In this document: positions 56,451 to 64,000 of the stretch, in pieces
How positions within the stretch are numbered: position 1 is the stretch's first letter
How the letters are laid out: each line of letters starts with the position of its first letter
Assembly: GCA_019639055.1 (NCBI GenBank)
Contig: JAHBSP010000005.1
Location: 81,965-145,964 of the forward strand
DNA length: 64,000 bases
Direction: 5' to 3'
DNA from: Microbacteriaceae bacterium
GTDB taxonomy: Bacteria > Actinomycetota > Actinomycetes > Actinomycetales > Microbacteriaceae
Position numbers and translations under genes: made by a program
Notes under the pieces: model-generated
Databases searched by the model: none
The model's input: the letters and a program-made list of their open reading frames with translations, nothing else
What the model was told of the DNA's origin: nothing

Positions 56451-57026
56451 ATGCTTAGCAGGCTAACCGAAAAAAAGACGCTTCTAGGTCTGGCGCTAGT
56501 GTCTGGTGCGTTGGGTTTACTCTTAGCTTCTGCAACCTGGGTGTCAGTTACTCTTCTAGACGGTCGTCAAACTAGTGCTACGGGTTTCGAAGTCTCTGCA
56601 CTCTACGGAATTGTTCCAATTACCTGGCTTGCACTTACCGCTGCGTTGTTTTTTGCTGGACCTGTAGGCAGAAGAATTATCGGAATACTGTATTTGCTGA
56701 TTGCAGTATTTGGTCTCGTTGCAGTAGTCCAGGTTTTTGTTGATCCTGTTTCGAAAGTAGCTGCAAAAATTAGTGCACTTACTGGAATAGCAGGCGGGGA
56801 CATCCTCTCTGTTGTTGAAAGTATTTCCTTAGAAGCATCGGTTTATGCAACAGCTGTTCTATCTATCCTGATGATTTTCATTGCGATTTTAATACTATTT
56901 TTCAGCGGTGACTGGGTAGCAAAAGTGAAGAAATACGAAATATCGAAAAGTTTTGAAGTTAGCGAAGACAGTATTGATACCTGGGACGCAATATCCAAGG
57001 GCGAATACCAGAGCGATCAGGAATAG
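56451..57026 (+). CDS. Trp biosynthesis-associated membrane protein
   Basis: A 191-residue protein with four transmembrane helices (about 10-32, 50-68, 75-95, 130-155) and a polar C-terminal tail. It fits the actinobacterial family found in trp operons (TIGR02234), of unknown function. ATG 56451 lies 7 bases after hisI. It is separated from the trpC block by a terminator-like hairpin at 57033-57076. Confidence 0.8.
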   Translation: MLSRLTEKKTLLGLALVSGALGLLLASATWVSVTLLDGRQTSATGFEVSALYGIVPITWLALTAALFFAGPVGRRIIGILYLLIAVFGLVAVVQVFVDPVSKVAAKISALTGIAGGDILSVVESISLEASVYATAVLSILMIFIAILILFFSGDWVAKVKKYEISKSFEVSEDSIDTWDAISKGEYQSDQE

Positions 57027-57032
57027 ATTTTC

Positions 57033-57076
57033 ATTCGTTATTGGTAGTTGCGTACTATCTAACAACGAATTTTTTG
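57033..57076 (+). terminator. Intrinsic terminator before the trpCBA block
   Basis: ATTCGTT (57033-57039) pairs with AACGAAT (57064-57070). An inner stem GGTAG/CTATC (one G-U) closes a 7-base loop. Six T follow (57070-57075). It separates the his-Trp membrane gene run from the small membrane protein and trpCBA. No Trp-rich leader peptide is visible, so simple termination is more likely than attenuation. Confidence 0.68.
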
Positions 57077-57119
57077 TTTCGCAGGTATGCTGGCAATAGG
57101 ACTTTTTCAGGAGGAATTA

Positions 57120-57329
57120 ATGTCAGAAGAGGCAGAACACGACAGTCACGGTAATAGCATTGCTGCATGGGTGAGTGTACTAACTATGGCTGCTGCAGTA
57201 GTGGTTGGTACCGTGTCTTTTTACCTCGCTGAAGAATGGCTGGTCTGGGCATCCGCAGGAGTATTGCTTGTTGGTCTCGCTCTCGGCCCTATCCTTGCAA
57301 AGCTTGGATTTGGCGCTAAGGCTCACTAG
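57120..57329 (+). CDS. Small two-helix membrane protein (HGxxPAAW / DUF6704-like)
   Basis: A 69-residue protein with a charged N-terminus containing HGNSIAAW, close to the HGxxPAAW motif (Ile in place of Pro), then two transmembrane helices. The family is characteristically placed before trpC in Microbacteriaceae and its function is unknown. ATG 57120 follows AGGAGGAAT; the frame extends to ATG 57087 but lacks a Shine-Dalgarno there. Its stop overlaps the trpC GTG by one base. Confidence 0.78.
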   Translation: MSEEAEHDSHGNSIAAWVSVLTMAAAVVVGTVSFYLAEEWLVWASAGVLLVGLALGPILAKLGFGAKAH

Positions 57330-58120
57330 TGCTTTCCGCGCTAACTCAGGGTGCGTTAGCGGATGCTTTAGCTAGAAAGCAGCAAATCACTGAATCAGAG
57401 TTGCTCGATAAAATTGCGCAACAGGCTCCCGCGCTAGATGTATTTCAGCACTTCAAATCACTAAAATCTGTGGGTGTTATTGCTGAAATCAAGCGCGCAT
57501 CCCCTTCCAAGGGAGAACTTGCGGAAATTGCGAATCCACTAGAGCTTGCGGAGAAATATGCCTTAGCTGGCGCTTCAGCAATTAGCGTGCTTACCGAGGA
57601 ACGTAAATTCAAGGGATCGCTGGCAGATTTAACTGCAGTTTCTGCCGCCGTTACTTTGCCAACATTGCGAAAAGATTTCATTAGTGTCGAATACCAAATC
57701 CTTGAAGCAAGGGCTGCCGGAGCTTCATTCTTTCTACTAATTGTGGCTGCTTTAGATGATTCAACTCTCAGCCGTCTACTTGAGTTCGGAAGATCACTCG
57801 GCATGGAAGCCCTTGTTGAAACTCATGATGAAACAGAGCTAGAGCGAGCAATTGCTATTGGGGCAAAAATCATTGGAATCAATGCTCGCAACTTAAGCAC
57901 ATTTGAACTTGATCGCGAAATTTTTGGTCGCCTGAGAAACCGGATCCCTAGTGAAGCAGTTGCTGTGGCTGAAAGCGCTGTTTTGGGAACTGAAGATATG
58001 CTTCGTTACGTTGATGCCGGAGCCGATTTGGTGCTTATCGGTGAGGCACTAGTTAAGAATGATCCTGTTGCTACATTGAGAGAGTTTCTCGCAGCCGGTT
58101 TAGGGAGGGAAAATAAATGA
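57329..58120 (+). CDS. trpC: Indole-3-glycerol phosphate synthase
   Basis: A 263-residue TIM barrel. [18 protein letters not shown] is the N-terminal signature with catalytic Lys, [17 protein letters not shown] holds a catalytic Glu and [11 protein letters not shown] a catalytic Lys. It closes the indole ring from CdRP. The start is GTG 57329. It is followed by trpB with a 4-base overlap. trpD, trpE and trpF are not in the window. Confidence 0.96.
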   Translation: MLSALTQGALADALARKQQITESELLDKIAQQAPALDVFQHFKSLKSVGVIAEIKRASPSKGELAEIANPLELAEKYALAGASAISVLTEERKFKGSLADLTAVSAAVTLPTLRKDFISVEYQILEARAAGASFFLLIVAALDDSTLSRLLEFGRSLGMEALVETHDETELERAIAIGAKIIGINARNLSTFELDREIFGRLRNRIPSEAVAVAESAVLGTEDMLRYVDAGADLVLIGEALVKNDPVATLREFLAAGLGRENK

Positions 58121-59316
58121 CCCTAGCTGAAACCCCAGGGCCATATTTCGGTCAATTTGGTGGACAATTTGTGCCAGAAGCGCTGGTAGAAGCCATTACT
58201 GATTTAAATGATGCTTGGCAATCACTTAAAAACAGTAAGACATTTCAGGATGATTTAGCGGCTCTCCATCGCGACTACACTGGGCGTCCTTCTCCCATTA
58301 CAGAGGTACCCAGGTTTGCGACTGCGACAAAAAGCAATGCTCGCATTTTCTTGAAACGTGAAGATCTAAATCACACAGGTTCGCACAAAATAAATAATGT
58401 TCTCGGTCAGGCTCTGCTAACCAAACAGATTGGCAAAACCCGAGTTATTGCAGAAACAGGTGCTGGCCAGCACGGTGTTGCCACAGCAACAGCGGCTGCA
58501 CTGTTTGGGCTCGAATGCGTTATCTACATGGGTGAAGTGGATATGAAACGTCAGGCATTGAATGTTGCCAGAATGCGTCTTCTTGGTGCAGAAGTTATTC
58601 CAGCAACCTCTGGTTCAAAAACGCTGAAGGATGCCATTAACGAGGCTTTTCGTGACTGGGTTACAAATGTTCAGTCAACAAACTATATTTTCGGAACTGT
58701 CGCCGGTCCGCATCCTTTTCCTGAAATGGTGCGCGATTTACAAGCAATAATTGGTCAAGAAGCCAGAGCGCAACTTCTAGAGAAAATTGGCGCACTTCCT
58801 GATGCTGTCGCTGCCTGCGTTGGTGGTGGATCAAATGCGGCAGGAATCTTTGCCGGATTCTTAGACGATGAGTCAGTAAAACTTTACGGTTTTGAAGCAG
58901 GCGGTTCAGGAATTGATACTGGACTACATGCCGCAACACTCACACAGGGCACCCCCGGTGTACTTCACGGTTCTCGAACAATGCTGCTGCAAGATGAAGA
59001 TGGCCAGACGATTGAGTCCCACTCGATTTCAGCTGGTCTCGATTATCCTGGAGTTGGCCCCATGCATTCCTGGTTGCAAGATATTGGACGTGCAGAATAC
59101 CGCTCAATAACCGACGCTGAGGCAATGGATGCATTTTCATTGCTTTCAAAAACAGAAGGTATTATCCCTGCAATCGAGTCTTCGCATGCTCTAGCCGGTG
59201 CTATAAAGCTCGGACTGGAAATGCCAGCTAATTCCGTAATCCTAGTTTCTCTGTCTGGACGCGGGGACAAGGACGTTGAGACTGCTGGTAAATGGTTTGG
59301 GCTTTTGGAGGATTAG
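58117..59316 (+). CDS. trpB: Tryptophan synthase beta chain
   Basis: A 399-residue PLP enzyme. [18 protein letters not shown] carries the Schiff-base lysine, [17 protein letters not shown] and GGGSNAAG the phosphate-binding loops. It joins indole with serine. The start is ATG 58117, overlapping trpC by 4. trpA starts 3 bases after its stop. Confidence 0.97.
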   Translation: MTLAETPGPYFGQFGGQFVPEALVEAITDLNDAWQSLKNSKTFQDDLAALHRDYTGRPSPITEVPRFATATKSNARIFLKREDLNHTGSHKINNVLGQALLTKQIGKTRVIAETGAGQHGVATATAAALFGLECVIYMGEVDMKRQALNVARMRLLGAEVIPATSGSKTLKDAINEAFRDWVTNVQSTNYIFGTVAGPHPFPEMVRDLQAIIGQEARAQLLEKIGALPDAVAACVGGGSNAAGIFAGFLDDESVKLYGFEAGGSGIDTGLHAATLTQGTPGVLHGSRTMLLQDEDGQTIESHSISAGLDYPGVGPMHSWLQDIGRAEYRSITDAEAMDAFSLLSKTEGIIPAIESSHALAGAIKLGLEMPANSVILVSLSGRGDKDVETAGKWFGLLED

Positions 59317-59318
59317 TC

Positions 59319-60101
59319 GTGGGAACAATTGACAGCGCAATCATAAAAGCCAACCAGGAATCTGCCGGTGCACTAATTGGCTATATCCCGGCGGGCTATC
59401 CGGATGTTGAAACCAGTATTGAAGCAGCCGTCGCTCTTTTAGAAAACGGCTTCGATGCTATTGAATTGGGTATTCCCTACTCTGATCCGGTTATGGATGG
59501 AACGGTAATACAGCAAACCACTACTCACGCTTTAGAACAGGGATTCAAAGTTGCTGATTTCTTTGCTGTGGTTCGAGGAATAACTGCTAGAAGCACCAAG
59601 CCGGTACTTACCATGACCTACTACAACATAATTCACGCCTACGGTCTTGAAAAATTTGCCACCAACTTCGTTGCGGCAGGGGGAGTCGGCGTAATCATTC
59701 CTGACCTAATTGTGGACGAGGCTGCACCGTGGCTTGCTGCTGCGAAAAAGCACGGATTAGAAACTATATTCTTAGCATCTTCGACTTCAACGGATGAACG
59801 TTTAGCGCGGATATCTCAGGCGAGCAGCGGTTTCGTATATGCAGTATCAACTCTTGGCGTAACCGGTGCAAGAACGAGTCTTGATCAGAGTGCACGTGAA
59901 CTAGTCACGCGTCTAAAAGAACAGAGTGTAAAGAACTCCTGCGTAGGTATAGGAATTTCCAATGCGGAGCAGGTGAAGGAAGTTCTTAGCTATGCAGAGG
60001 GTGCCATTGTTGGATCTGCGCTTGTGACAGCACTTGTTGAGGGTGGAGTGCGAAAATTAGCTCAACTCGCAACTGATTTAGTGAAAGGTAAGAGTAGGTA
60101 A
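59319..60101 (+). CDS. trpA: Tryptophan synthase alpha chain
   Basis: A 260-residue TIM barrel. IGYIPAGYPDVETS, AIELGIPYSDPVMDGTVIQQ with catalytic Glu and Asp, and GVGVIIPDLIVDEA are family signatures. It cleaves indole glycerol phosphate and channels indole to TrpB. The frame extends to 59292, but GTG 59319 is preceded by GGAGG (59307-59311) and gives the normal length, so I use it. lgt starts 38 bases later. Confidence 0.95.
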   Translation: MGTIDSAIIKANQESAGALIGYIPAGYPDVETSIEAAVALLENGFDAIELGIPYSDPVMDGTVIQQTTTHALEQGFKVADFFAVVRGITARSTKPVLTMTYYNIIHAYGLEKFATNFVAAGGVGVIIPDLIVDEAAPWLAAAKKHGLETIFLASSTSTDERLARISQASSGFVYAVSTLGVTGARTSLDQSARELVTRLKEQSVKNSCVGIGISNAEQVKEVLSYAEGAIVGSALVTALVEGGVRKLAQLATDLVKGKSR

Positions 60102-60138
60102 ACTACACTAAGTAGCATCTGCGCATGTAAGGAAAATA

Positions 60139-61101
60139 ATGTTTGTAGCTAGTATTCCCAGCCCACCAATCAGTAGTTTCGAAATTGGTCCATTCACCAT
60201 ACACATCTACGCGCTCTGTTTACTGACAGGAATTATAGTTGCAGCTTGGTTGGCAAACCGGCGTCTAGTACAGCGTGGAGTTGAAAACGGTTTAGTTATT
60301 GATGTCGCCTTTTTTGCTGTTCCGCTCGGTATTATCGGTGCACGAATTTGGCATGTACTTACACACCCGGCAGATTACTTCTATGAAGGCGCTGACCTGC
60401 TCCGTACCCTCTATATCTGGGAGGGTGGAATTGCCATCTTTGGTGCAATCATCGGTGGTGTTATTGGCGCCTGGATTGGTTGTCGTATTGTTGGTCTTCG
60501 CCTAACCGCTTTCGTGGATGCTGTAGCACCAGGAATGCTGATCGCTCAGGCAATTGGACGCCTCGGCAACTGGTTTAACCACGAACTCTTTGGACTACCA
60601 ACAGACCTACCCTGGGGTCTGGAAATCGAAAGTTCCAATGCTGCCTGGCCAGTAGGCTTGCCCGAAGGCACATTATTCCACCCAACATTCCTATACGAAA
60701 TTATTTGGAACGTAACTGGTTTCGTTGTGCTTACCCTTATCGCTAACCGATATGTATTCAAGCAGGTTGAAGTAGCTGGTGCAGTAACAAAGAGGAAACT
60801 TGTTCGCACCGACCGCATTCAACTGCAGTGGGGAAGAATGCTCGCACTTTACCTTGTCTGGTACGGCACCGGACGCGCATTCTTAGAGATGATTCGTATC
60901 GACCCGCTTGACTCATTCCTTGGTCTAAGGCTGAACGTTTGGGGCGCTATCTTTATCGTTACGGTTGGAGTCATTCTCTACATCGTGCAAACAAAACGTC
61001 ACCCTGGTCTTGAGCCTAGTCCGTACCTTCCTGGTAGGGAAAGAGTCTCAGAAGACAATTCCGAAAACACATTCAAAGAAGAAGATATAAAGGATGACTA
61101 G
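60139..61101 (+). CDS. lgt: Prolipoprotein diacylglyceryl transferase
   Basis: A 320-residue membrane enzyme with about seven helices. GARIWHVLTHPADYF and AQAIGRLGNWFNHELFG with the catalytic Arg are the signature; YLVWYGTGRAFLEMIR is the conserved C-terminal region. It attaches diacylglycerol to the lipobox Cys of prolipoproteins. ATG 60139 has AAGGAA upstream. pyk overlaps its end by 8 bases. The small lipoprotein downstream is a likely substrate. Confidence 0.95.
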   Translation: MFVASIPSPPISSFEIGPFTIHIYALCLLTGIIVAAWLANRRLVQRGVENGLVIDVAFFAVPLGIIGARIWHVLTHPADYFYEGADLLRTLYIWEGGIAIFGAIIGGVIGAWIGCRIVGLRLTAFVDAVAPGMLIAQAIGRLGNWFNHELFGLPTDLPWGLEIESSNAAWPVGLPEGTLFHPTFLYEIIWNVTGFVVLTLIANRYVFKQVEVAGAVTKRKLVRTDRIQLQWGRMLALYLVWYGTGRAFLEMIRIDPLDSFLGLRLNVWGAIFIVTVGVILYIVQTKRHPGLEPSPYLPGRERVSEDNSENTFKEEDIKDD

Positions 61102-62512
61102 ACGCGCAAAAATAGTTGCTACTTTCGGTCCGGCGGTAGCAAGCTACGAATCAGCAAAGGCGCTGGTGGAGGCAGGTATTGATGTTGCAAGACTCAATAT
61201 GAGTCACGGGGCGCACGAGATCCATCAAGAAAACATAAGCAATATCCGCAAAGCCGCGGAAGAAACTGGGAGAGCAGTAGCCATTCTGGCAGACCTGCAA
61301 GGTCCCAAGATTAGGCTCGGCAAAATTCCTGACGGGCCATACTTGCTCCGTGAAGGTGATGTTTTTAAAATCACTACTGCAGACATCCCAGGTAATAAAG
61401 AAATTTCTTCTACCACTTATAAGGGACTAATTGGCGATGTTAAAGTTGGCGACTTCCTGCTAATTGACGATGGTAAGGTGCGGGTCGAAGTAACAGACGT
61501 TTCAGGCGATACCGTTTCTACAAAAGTAGTAGTTGGTGGCGATATTTCCAGCAATAAGGGGATCAACCTGCCTGGAGTGGCAGTTTCTGTGCCTGCTCTA
61601 AGTGAGAAAGATGAGGATGATCTTCGCTGGGCCATAAGTAAAGGTGTTGATTTGATTGCACTGTCTTTTGTGCGAAGTGCCGATGACATCAAACGCGCCC
61701 ATGAAATTATGGCCGAAGAGGGCAAAAAACTTCCCGTAATCGCAAAGATTGAAAAACCCCAGGCGGTTGATGCACTTCAAGAAATTGTTTACGCATTTGA
61801 CGGCATTATGGTTGCTCGAGGCGATTTAGGTGTGGAACTCCCGCTAGAGCAGGTACCGATTGTGCAGAAAGAAGCGGTGCAACTTGCCCGCACTCAGGCA
61901 CGCCCTGTAATCGTCGCTACTCAAATGTTGGAGTCAATGACTAACAGCCCTATTCCTACCAGGGCGGAGACATCCGACGTGGCTAACGCAATTCTTGATG
62001 GAGCGGATGCCGTAATGCTTTCTGGGGAAACCAGCGTAGGTCAGTATCCAATTCTTACTGTTCAAACCATGGCAAAGATTATTTCATCAACCGAAGACCA
62101 CGGGCTTAGCCGGATACCTCCACTAGGAACAAAGCCTAGGACTCAGGCAGGGGCAATTACCGCTGCGGCAGTTGAAGTTGCTGAATTTGTGGAAGCTAAA
62201 TACCTTTGTGTATTTACTGAAACGGGTGAATCTGTTCGTAGAATTACCAGATTGCGTAGTTCGATCCCGATTCTTGCTTTTACTCCGTCTGAAGAGATTC
62301 GTCGTCGCATGGCGCTCAACTGGGGAGTGACATCTTTCTTGGTTGGAAAAGTTACCCACACTGATCAGATGGTTGCACAGGTAGACGAGGAACTTTACAA
62401 AAACGGTTTAGCGGTTAAGGGGGAGAAGGTAGTAATGGTTTCTGGCTCTCCTCCCGGTATCCCCGGAACAACAAACGATATTCGAGTGCACGTAATTGGT
62501 GAAGTTATTTAA
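61094..62512 (+). CDS. pyk: Pyruvate kinase
   Basis: A 472-residue glycolytic enzyme. KIVATFGPAVASYESAKALVEAG opens the barrel, the B domain runs about 70-170, VIAKIEKPQAVDALQEI holds the catalytic lysine, and MVARGDLGVELPLEQVP and TQMLESMTNSPIPTRAETSDVANAILDG are signatures. It converts PEP and ADP to pyruvate and ATP. It overlaps lgt by 8 bases and the lipoprotein gene by 14-17. Confidence 0.97.
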   Translation: MTRRAKIVATFGPAVASYESAKALVEAGIDVARLNMSHGAHEIHQENISNIRKAAEETGRAVAILADLQGPKIRLGKIPDGPYLLREGDVFKITTADIPGNKEISSTTYKGLIGDVKVGDFLLIDDGKVRVEVTDVSGDTVSTKVVVGGDISSNKGINLPGVAVSVPALSEKDEDDLRWAISKGVDLIALSFVRSADDIKRAHEIMAEEGKKLPVIAKIEKPQAVDALQEIVYAFDGIMVARGDLGVELPLEQVPIVQKEAVQLARTQARPVIVATQMLESMTNSPIPTRAETSDVANAILDGADAVMLSGETSVGQYPILTVQTMAKIISSTEDHGLSRIPPLGTKPRTQAGAITAAAVEVAEFVEAKYLCVFTETGESVRRITRLRSSIPILAFTPSEEIRRRMALNWGVTSFLVGKVTHTDQMVAQVDEELYKNGLAVKGEKVVMVSGSPPGIPGTTNDIRVHVIGEVI

Positions 62513-62915
62513 TCTTGTAATAGTTTTGGCTATTGCTTTACTCACTTCTTGTTCGTCAAACACAGCTGATGTGAAACAGAGCTTTGACATTTCTTTTGTT
62601 CATCAGCAGGATGACATGAGTGATACCGGCCTGGTTACTGGCATACTGACTAACAACGACGGTTGTCTAACTTTAATAGCTGAAGACTGGCATTCAGATA
62701 ATTCAGAAGAATATGTTGTGCAGCTTATTCATCACCTGTATGAAGCGACTGGTTCTGAATCATTTAAATATCGGGATTCCGAATTCGGTATCGGTGATCG
62801 TGCCAAATTAACCGGAAGTAGCCATTCAATAGTTGATTCAGATCTTCCGGATTCCTGTGTTGCATTGAATATTCCTATCTGGCATACAGGAAATATCGAA
62901 AAGCTAGAAAACTAG
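62496..62915 (+). CDS. Small predicted lipoprotein of unknown function
   Basis: A 139-residue protein if started at TTG 62496; GTG 62499 is an alternative. The N-terminus has a short hydrophobic segment (LFNLVIVLAIALLTSC) ending in a lipobox LLTSC with Cys19, so it should be exported and lipidated. The mature part is acidic and soluble with two further cysteines (GCLTL, DSCVAL) that may form a disulfide. I recognise no family. The start lies inside pyk, so translation may be coupled to it. Confidence 0.6.
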   Translation: MVKLFNLVIVLAIALLTSCSSNTADVKQSFDISFVHQQDDMSDTGLVTGILTNNDGCLTLIAEDWHSDNSEEYVVQLIHHLYEATGSESFKYRDSEFGIGDRAKLTGSSHSIVDSDLPDSCVALNIPIWHTGNIEKLEN

Positions 62916-62930
62916 TTCAAATAAATTTTG

Positions 62931-63013
62931 TGCCGGTGGTGGGAGTCGAACCCACACGCCCTTTCGGACAACGCATTTTGAGTGCGTCGCGTCTGCCATT
63001 CCGCCACACCGGC
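62931..63013 (-). tRNA. tRNA-Leu(CAA)
   Basis: An 83-base class II tRNA on the minus strand. Acceptor arm GCCGGTG/CACCGGC, anticodon arm ACGCA-CTCAAAA-TGCGT with CAA, a variable arm TTGTCCGAAAGGGCG, T-arm GTGGGTTCGACTCCCAC and discriminator A. CCA is not encoded. Confidence 0.95.
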
Positions 63014-63042
63014 CGGGCACATTTATCTACCTTACCTTAGCG

Positions 63043-63048
63043 TAGGCT
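63043..63048 (+). promoter_or_regulatory. -10 box of the ANTAR regulator gene
   Basis: TAGGCT ends 7 bases before the GTG start at 63056, consistent with a leaderless transcript. The tRNA-Leu gene is divergent and its promoter must share this 43-base gap. Confidence 0.4.
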
Positions 63049-63055
63049 TGTATTT

Positions 63056-63694
63056 GTGAATGACAACGAAACTATTTCTGGAGCTCCTAGGCGCATTGTT
63101 GTAGCTGAGGATGAGTCGCTAATTCGTCTCGATATTGTGGAGATTCTTAGAGACAACGGATTTGATGTCATCGGCGAAGCTGGTGACGGTGAAACAGCCG
63201 TTGCTCTTGCCACAGAATTGAAACCTGACCTAGTGGTTATGGATATCAAAATGCCTAAACTCGACGGCATTAGTGCGGCAGAGCGACTCACAAAAATTGG
63301 CGTTCCGGTTGTACTACTTACAGCTTTTAGTCAGAAAGATCTTGTCGAGCAGGCTAGTGAAGCTGGCGCACTTGCTTACGTTGTAAAGCCCTTCACTCCT
63401 AACGATTTACTGCCCGCGATTGAAATTGCTCTCAGCAGGCATTCACAAATTCGTGCCCTTGAAGACGAGGTCGCTGACCTTGCCGAGCGATTCGAAACTA
63501 GAAAACTTATCGATCGCGCTAAAGGTATCCTGAACGAAAAAATGGGACTTAGTGAGCCTAAGGCTTTCCGTTGGATTCAGAAGGCGTCAATGGATAGAAG
63601 ACTAACTATGCGCCAAGTTGCTGAAGCTGTTATCGATCAGCTGGGCGGAGGAGCAGCGCCTGCTGCTAAAGAGGAAGAGTCAAGCGGCGAGTAG
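63056..63694 (+). CDS. pdtaR: ANTAR-domain response regulator (PdtaR type)
   Basis: A 212-residue regulator. The receiver domain (about 12-125) has acidic pair Glu19-Asp20 region VVAEDES, phosphoacceptor Asp63 in VVMDIKMPKLDG and Lys in YVVKPFTP. The ANTAR RNA-binding domain (about 140-195) has RAKGILNEKMGLSEPKAFRWIQK. It is the counterpart of mycobacterial PdtaR (Rv1626), an antiterminator paired with a PdtaS histidine kinase that is not in this window. The start is GTG 63056 with no clear Shine-Dalgarno. The C-terminal tail is Ala/Glu-rich. Confidence 0.93.
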   Translation: MNDNETISGAPRRIVVAEDESLIRLDIVEILRDNGFDVIGEAGDGETAVALATELKPDLVVMDIKMPKLDGISAAERLTKIGVPVVLLTAFSQKDLVEQASEAGALAYVVKPFTPNDLLPAIEIALSRHSQIRALEDEVADLAERFETRKLIDRAKGILNEKMGLSEPKAFRWIQKASMDRRLTMRQVAEAVIDQLGGGAAPAAKEEESSGE

Positions 63695-63713
63695 CCTCTA
63701 ACCGCACCCTGCG

Positions 63714-64000
63714 CTATTTGCGTGGACTTTTAATCAGGTTTGTGATTCTGATTGTAGAAAGTAACCTGTCGTTTTCATCAGTTATTCGTATCTGGTGAAC
63801 AGTCAGCGTCTTTCCTAGGTGAATGGGAGTGCATTCTCCGTAAACCGTTCCGCTGGTAGCACTTCCGGAGTGGCTAGCGTTGATTTCAATCCCCACCGGG
63901 TGATATCCGGCTCCTAAAACAGTCTGTGCGTAAAGAGCTGCTGTCATCGACCCTAAACTCTCACCGAGCACCACATACGCCCCACCGTGAACGAGCCCCA
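63714..64000 (-). CDS. Hotdog-fold thioesterase (PaaI type), 5' end beyond window
   Basis: The minus-strand frame is open to the right edge, about 95 codons. The HGGA motif in GLVHGGAYVVLGESLGSMTA is the hotdog acyl-CoA thioesterase catalytic stretch, followed by GIEINASHSGSATSG and a C-terminal β strand region. Family members of about 130-145 residues hydrolyse acyl- or phenylacetyl-CoA; the substrate here is unknown. The N-terminal third lies outside the window. It converges with pdtaR across 19 bases. Confidence 0.82.
   Translation of the reverse strand, partial: GLVHGGAYVVLGESLGSMTAALYAQTVLGAGYHPVGIEINASHSGSATSGTVYGECTPIHLGKTLTVHQIRITDENDRLLSTIRITNLIKSPRK

Noticed and set aside
57027..57119. 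Trp attenuator with leader peptide
   Set aside because: No short frame with tryptophan codons precedes the hairpin; plain termination is simpler.
1..64000. CRISPR arrays, insertion sequences, prophage genes or secondary-metabolite clusters
   Set aside because: No direct-repeat/spacer pattern, transposase, integrase, phage or biosynthetic cluster proteins were seen on either strand.

Overview
The window is a gene-dense stretch of an actinobacterial chromosome with base composition in the mid-40s percent GC (judged by eye, not counted). Gene content and order point to a small-genome member of the Microbacteriaceae, probably of the freshwater Luna type (Rhodoluna/Aquiluna relatives). This is inferred from an mIHF domain fused to guanylate kinase, the RNase D / DUF3000 / RibD-like reductase / SufE / sulfurtransferase block, a PriA without helicase motifs, an ANTAR response regulator (PdtaR type) after pyruvate kinase, and very short or overlapping gene junctions.

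Layout. 1-6.2 kb: RNase D (cut by the left edge), DUF3000, alpha/beta hydrolase, RibD-like reductase, SufE, sulfurtransferase and ZapE. 6.2-10.3 kb is the most accessory-looking part: a nested inverted repeat, a tRNA-Gly/Cys/Val cluster followed by a degenerate tRNA 3' end, a BenE-type transporter, gene remnants, a diaminopropionate ammonia-lyase, a pair of Gdx-type SMR exporters under a guanidine-III riboswitch, and a 52-residue membrane peptide. 10.3-20.4 kb: thrS, HIT protein, pdxS-pdxT, yebC-ruvC-ruvA-ruvB, yajC-secD-secF. 20.4-27.7 kb: rel, then (minus strand) an AbiEi-like protein, DUF349 protein and cyclophilin, then rarA, rpsD and a small YtxH-like protein. 27.7-37.4 kb: alaS-ruvX-mltG-aroE-aroC-aroK-aroB-aroQ-efp-nusB. 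37.4-54.2 kb: a pyrimidine superoperon (pyrR-pyrB-pyrC-membrane protein-carA-carB-pyrF-mIHF/gmk-rpoZ-coaBC-metK-priA-fmt-rsmB-rpe). 54.2-62.5 kb: hisE-hisG-hisF-hisI, Trp-operon membrane protein, terminator, small membrane protein, trpC-trpB-trpA, lgt, pyk. 62.5-64 kb: small lipoprotein, tRNA-Leu, pdtaR, hotdog thioesterase (cut by the right edge).

The most notable signals are: (1) a compact guanidine-III riboswitch whose 3' strand can pair either with its own pseudoknot partner or with the Shine-Dalgarno region of the first SMR gene; (2) a hairpin with PyrR-site architecture whose lower stem contains the pyrR Shine-Dalgarno; (3) a pyrC broken by what look like four small indels within about 45 bases; (4) eight transcription-unit first genes with TANNNT exactly 6 or 7 bases before the start codon, the pattern of leaderless mRNAs; (5) an unusual nested inverted repeat and a degenerate tRNA 3' end around the tRNA cluster; (6) RNase D with no usable canonical start but a well-placed CTG. 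Apart from these, the window is ordinary core metabolism and information processing, and I found no CRISPR array, insertion sequence, phage or secondary-metabolite cluster.
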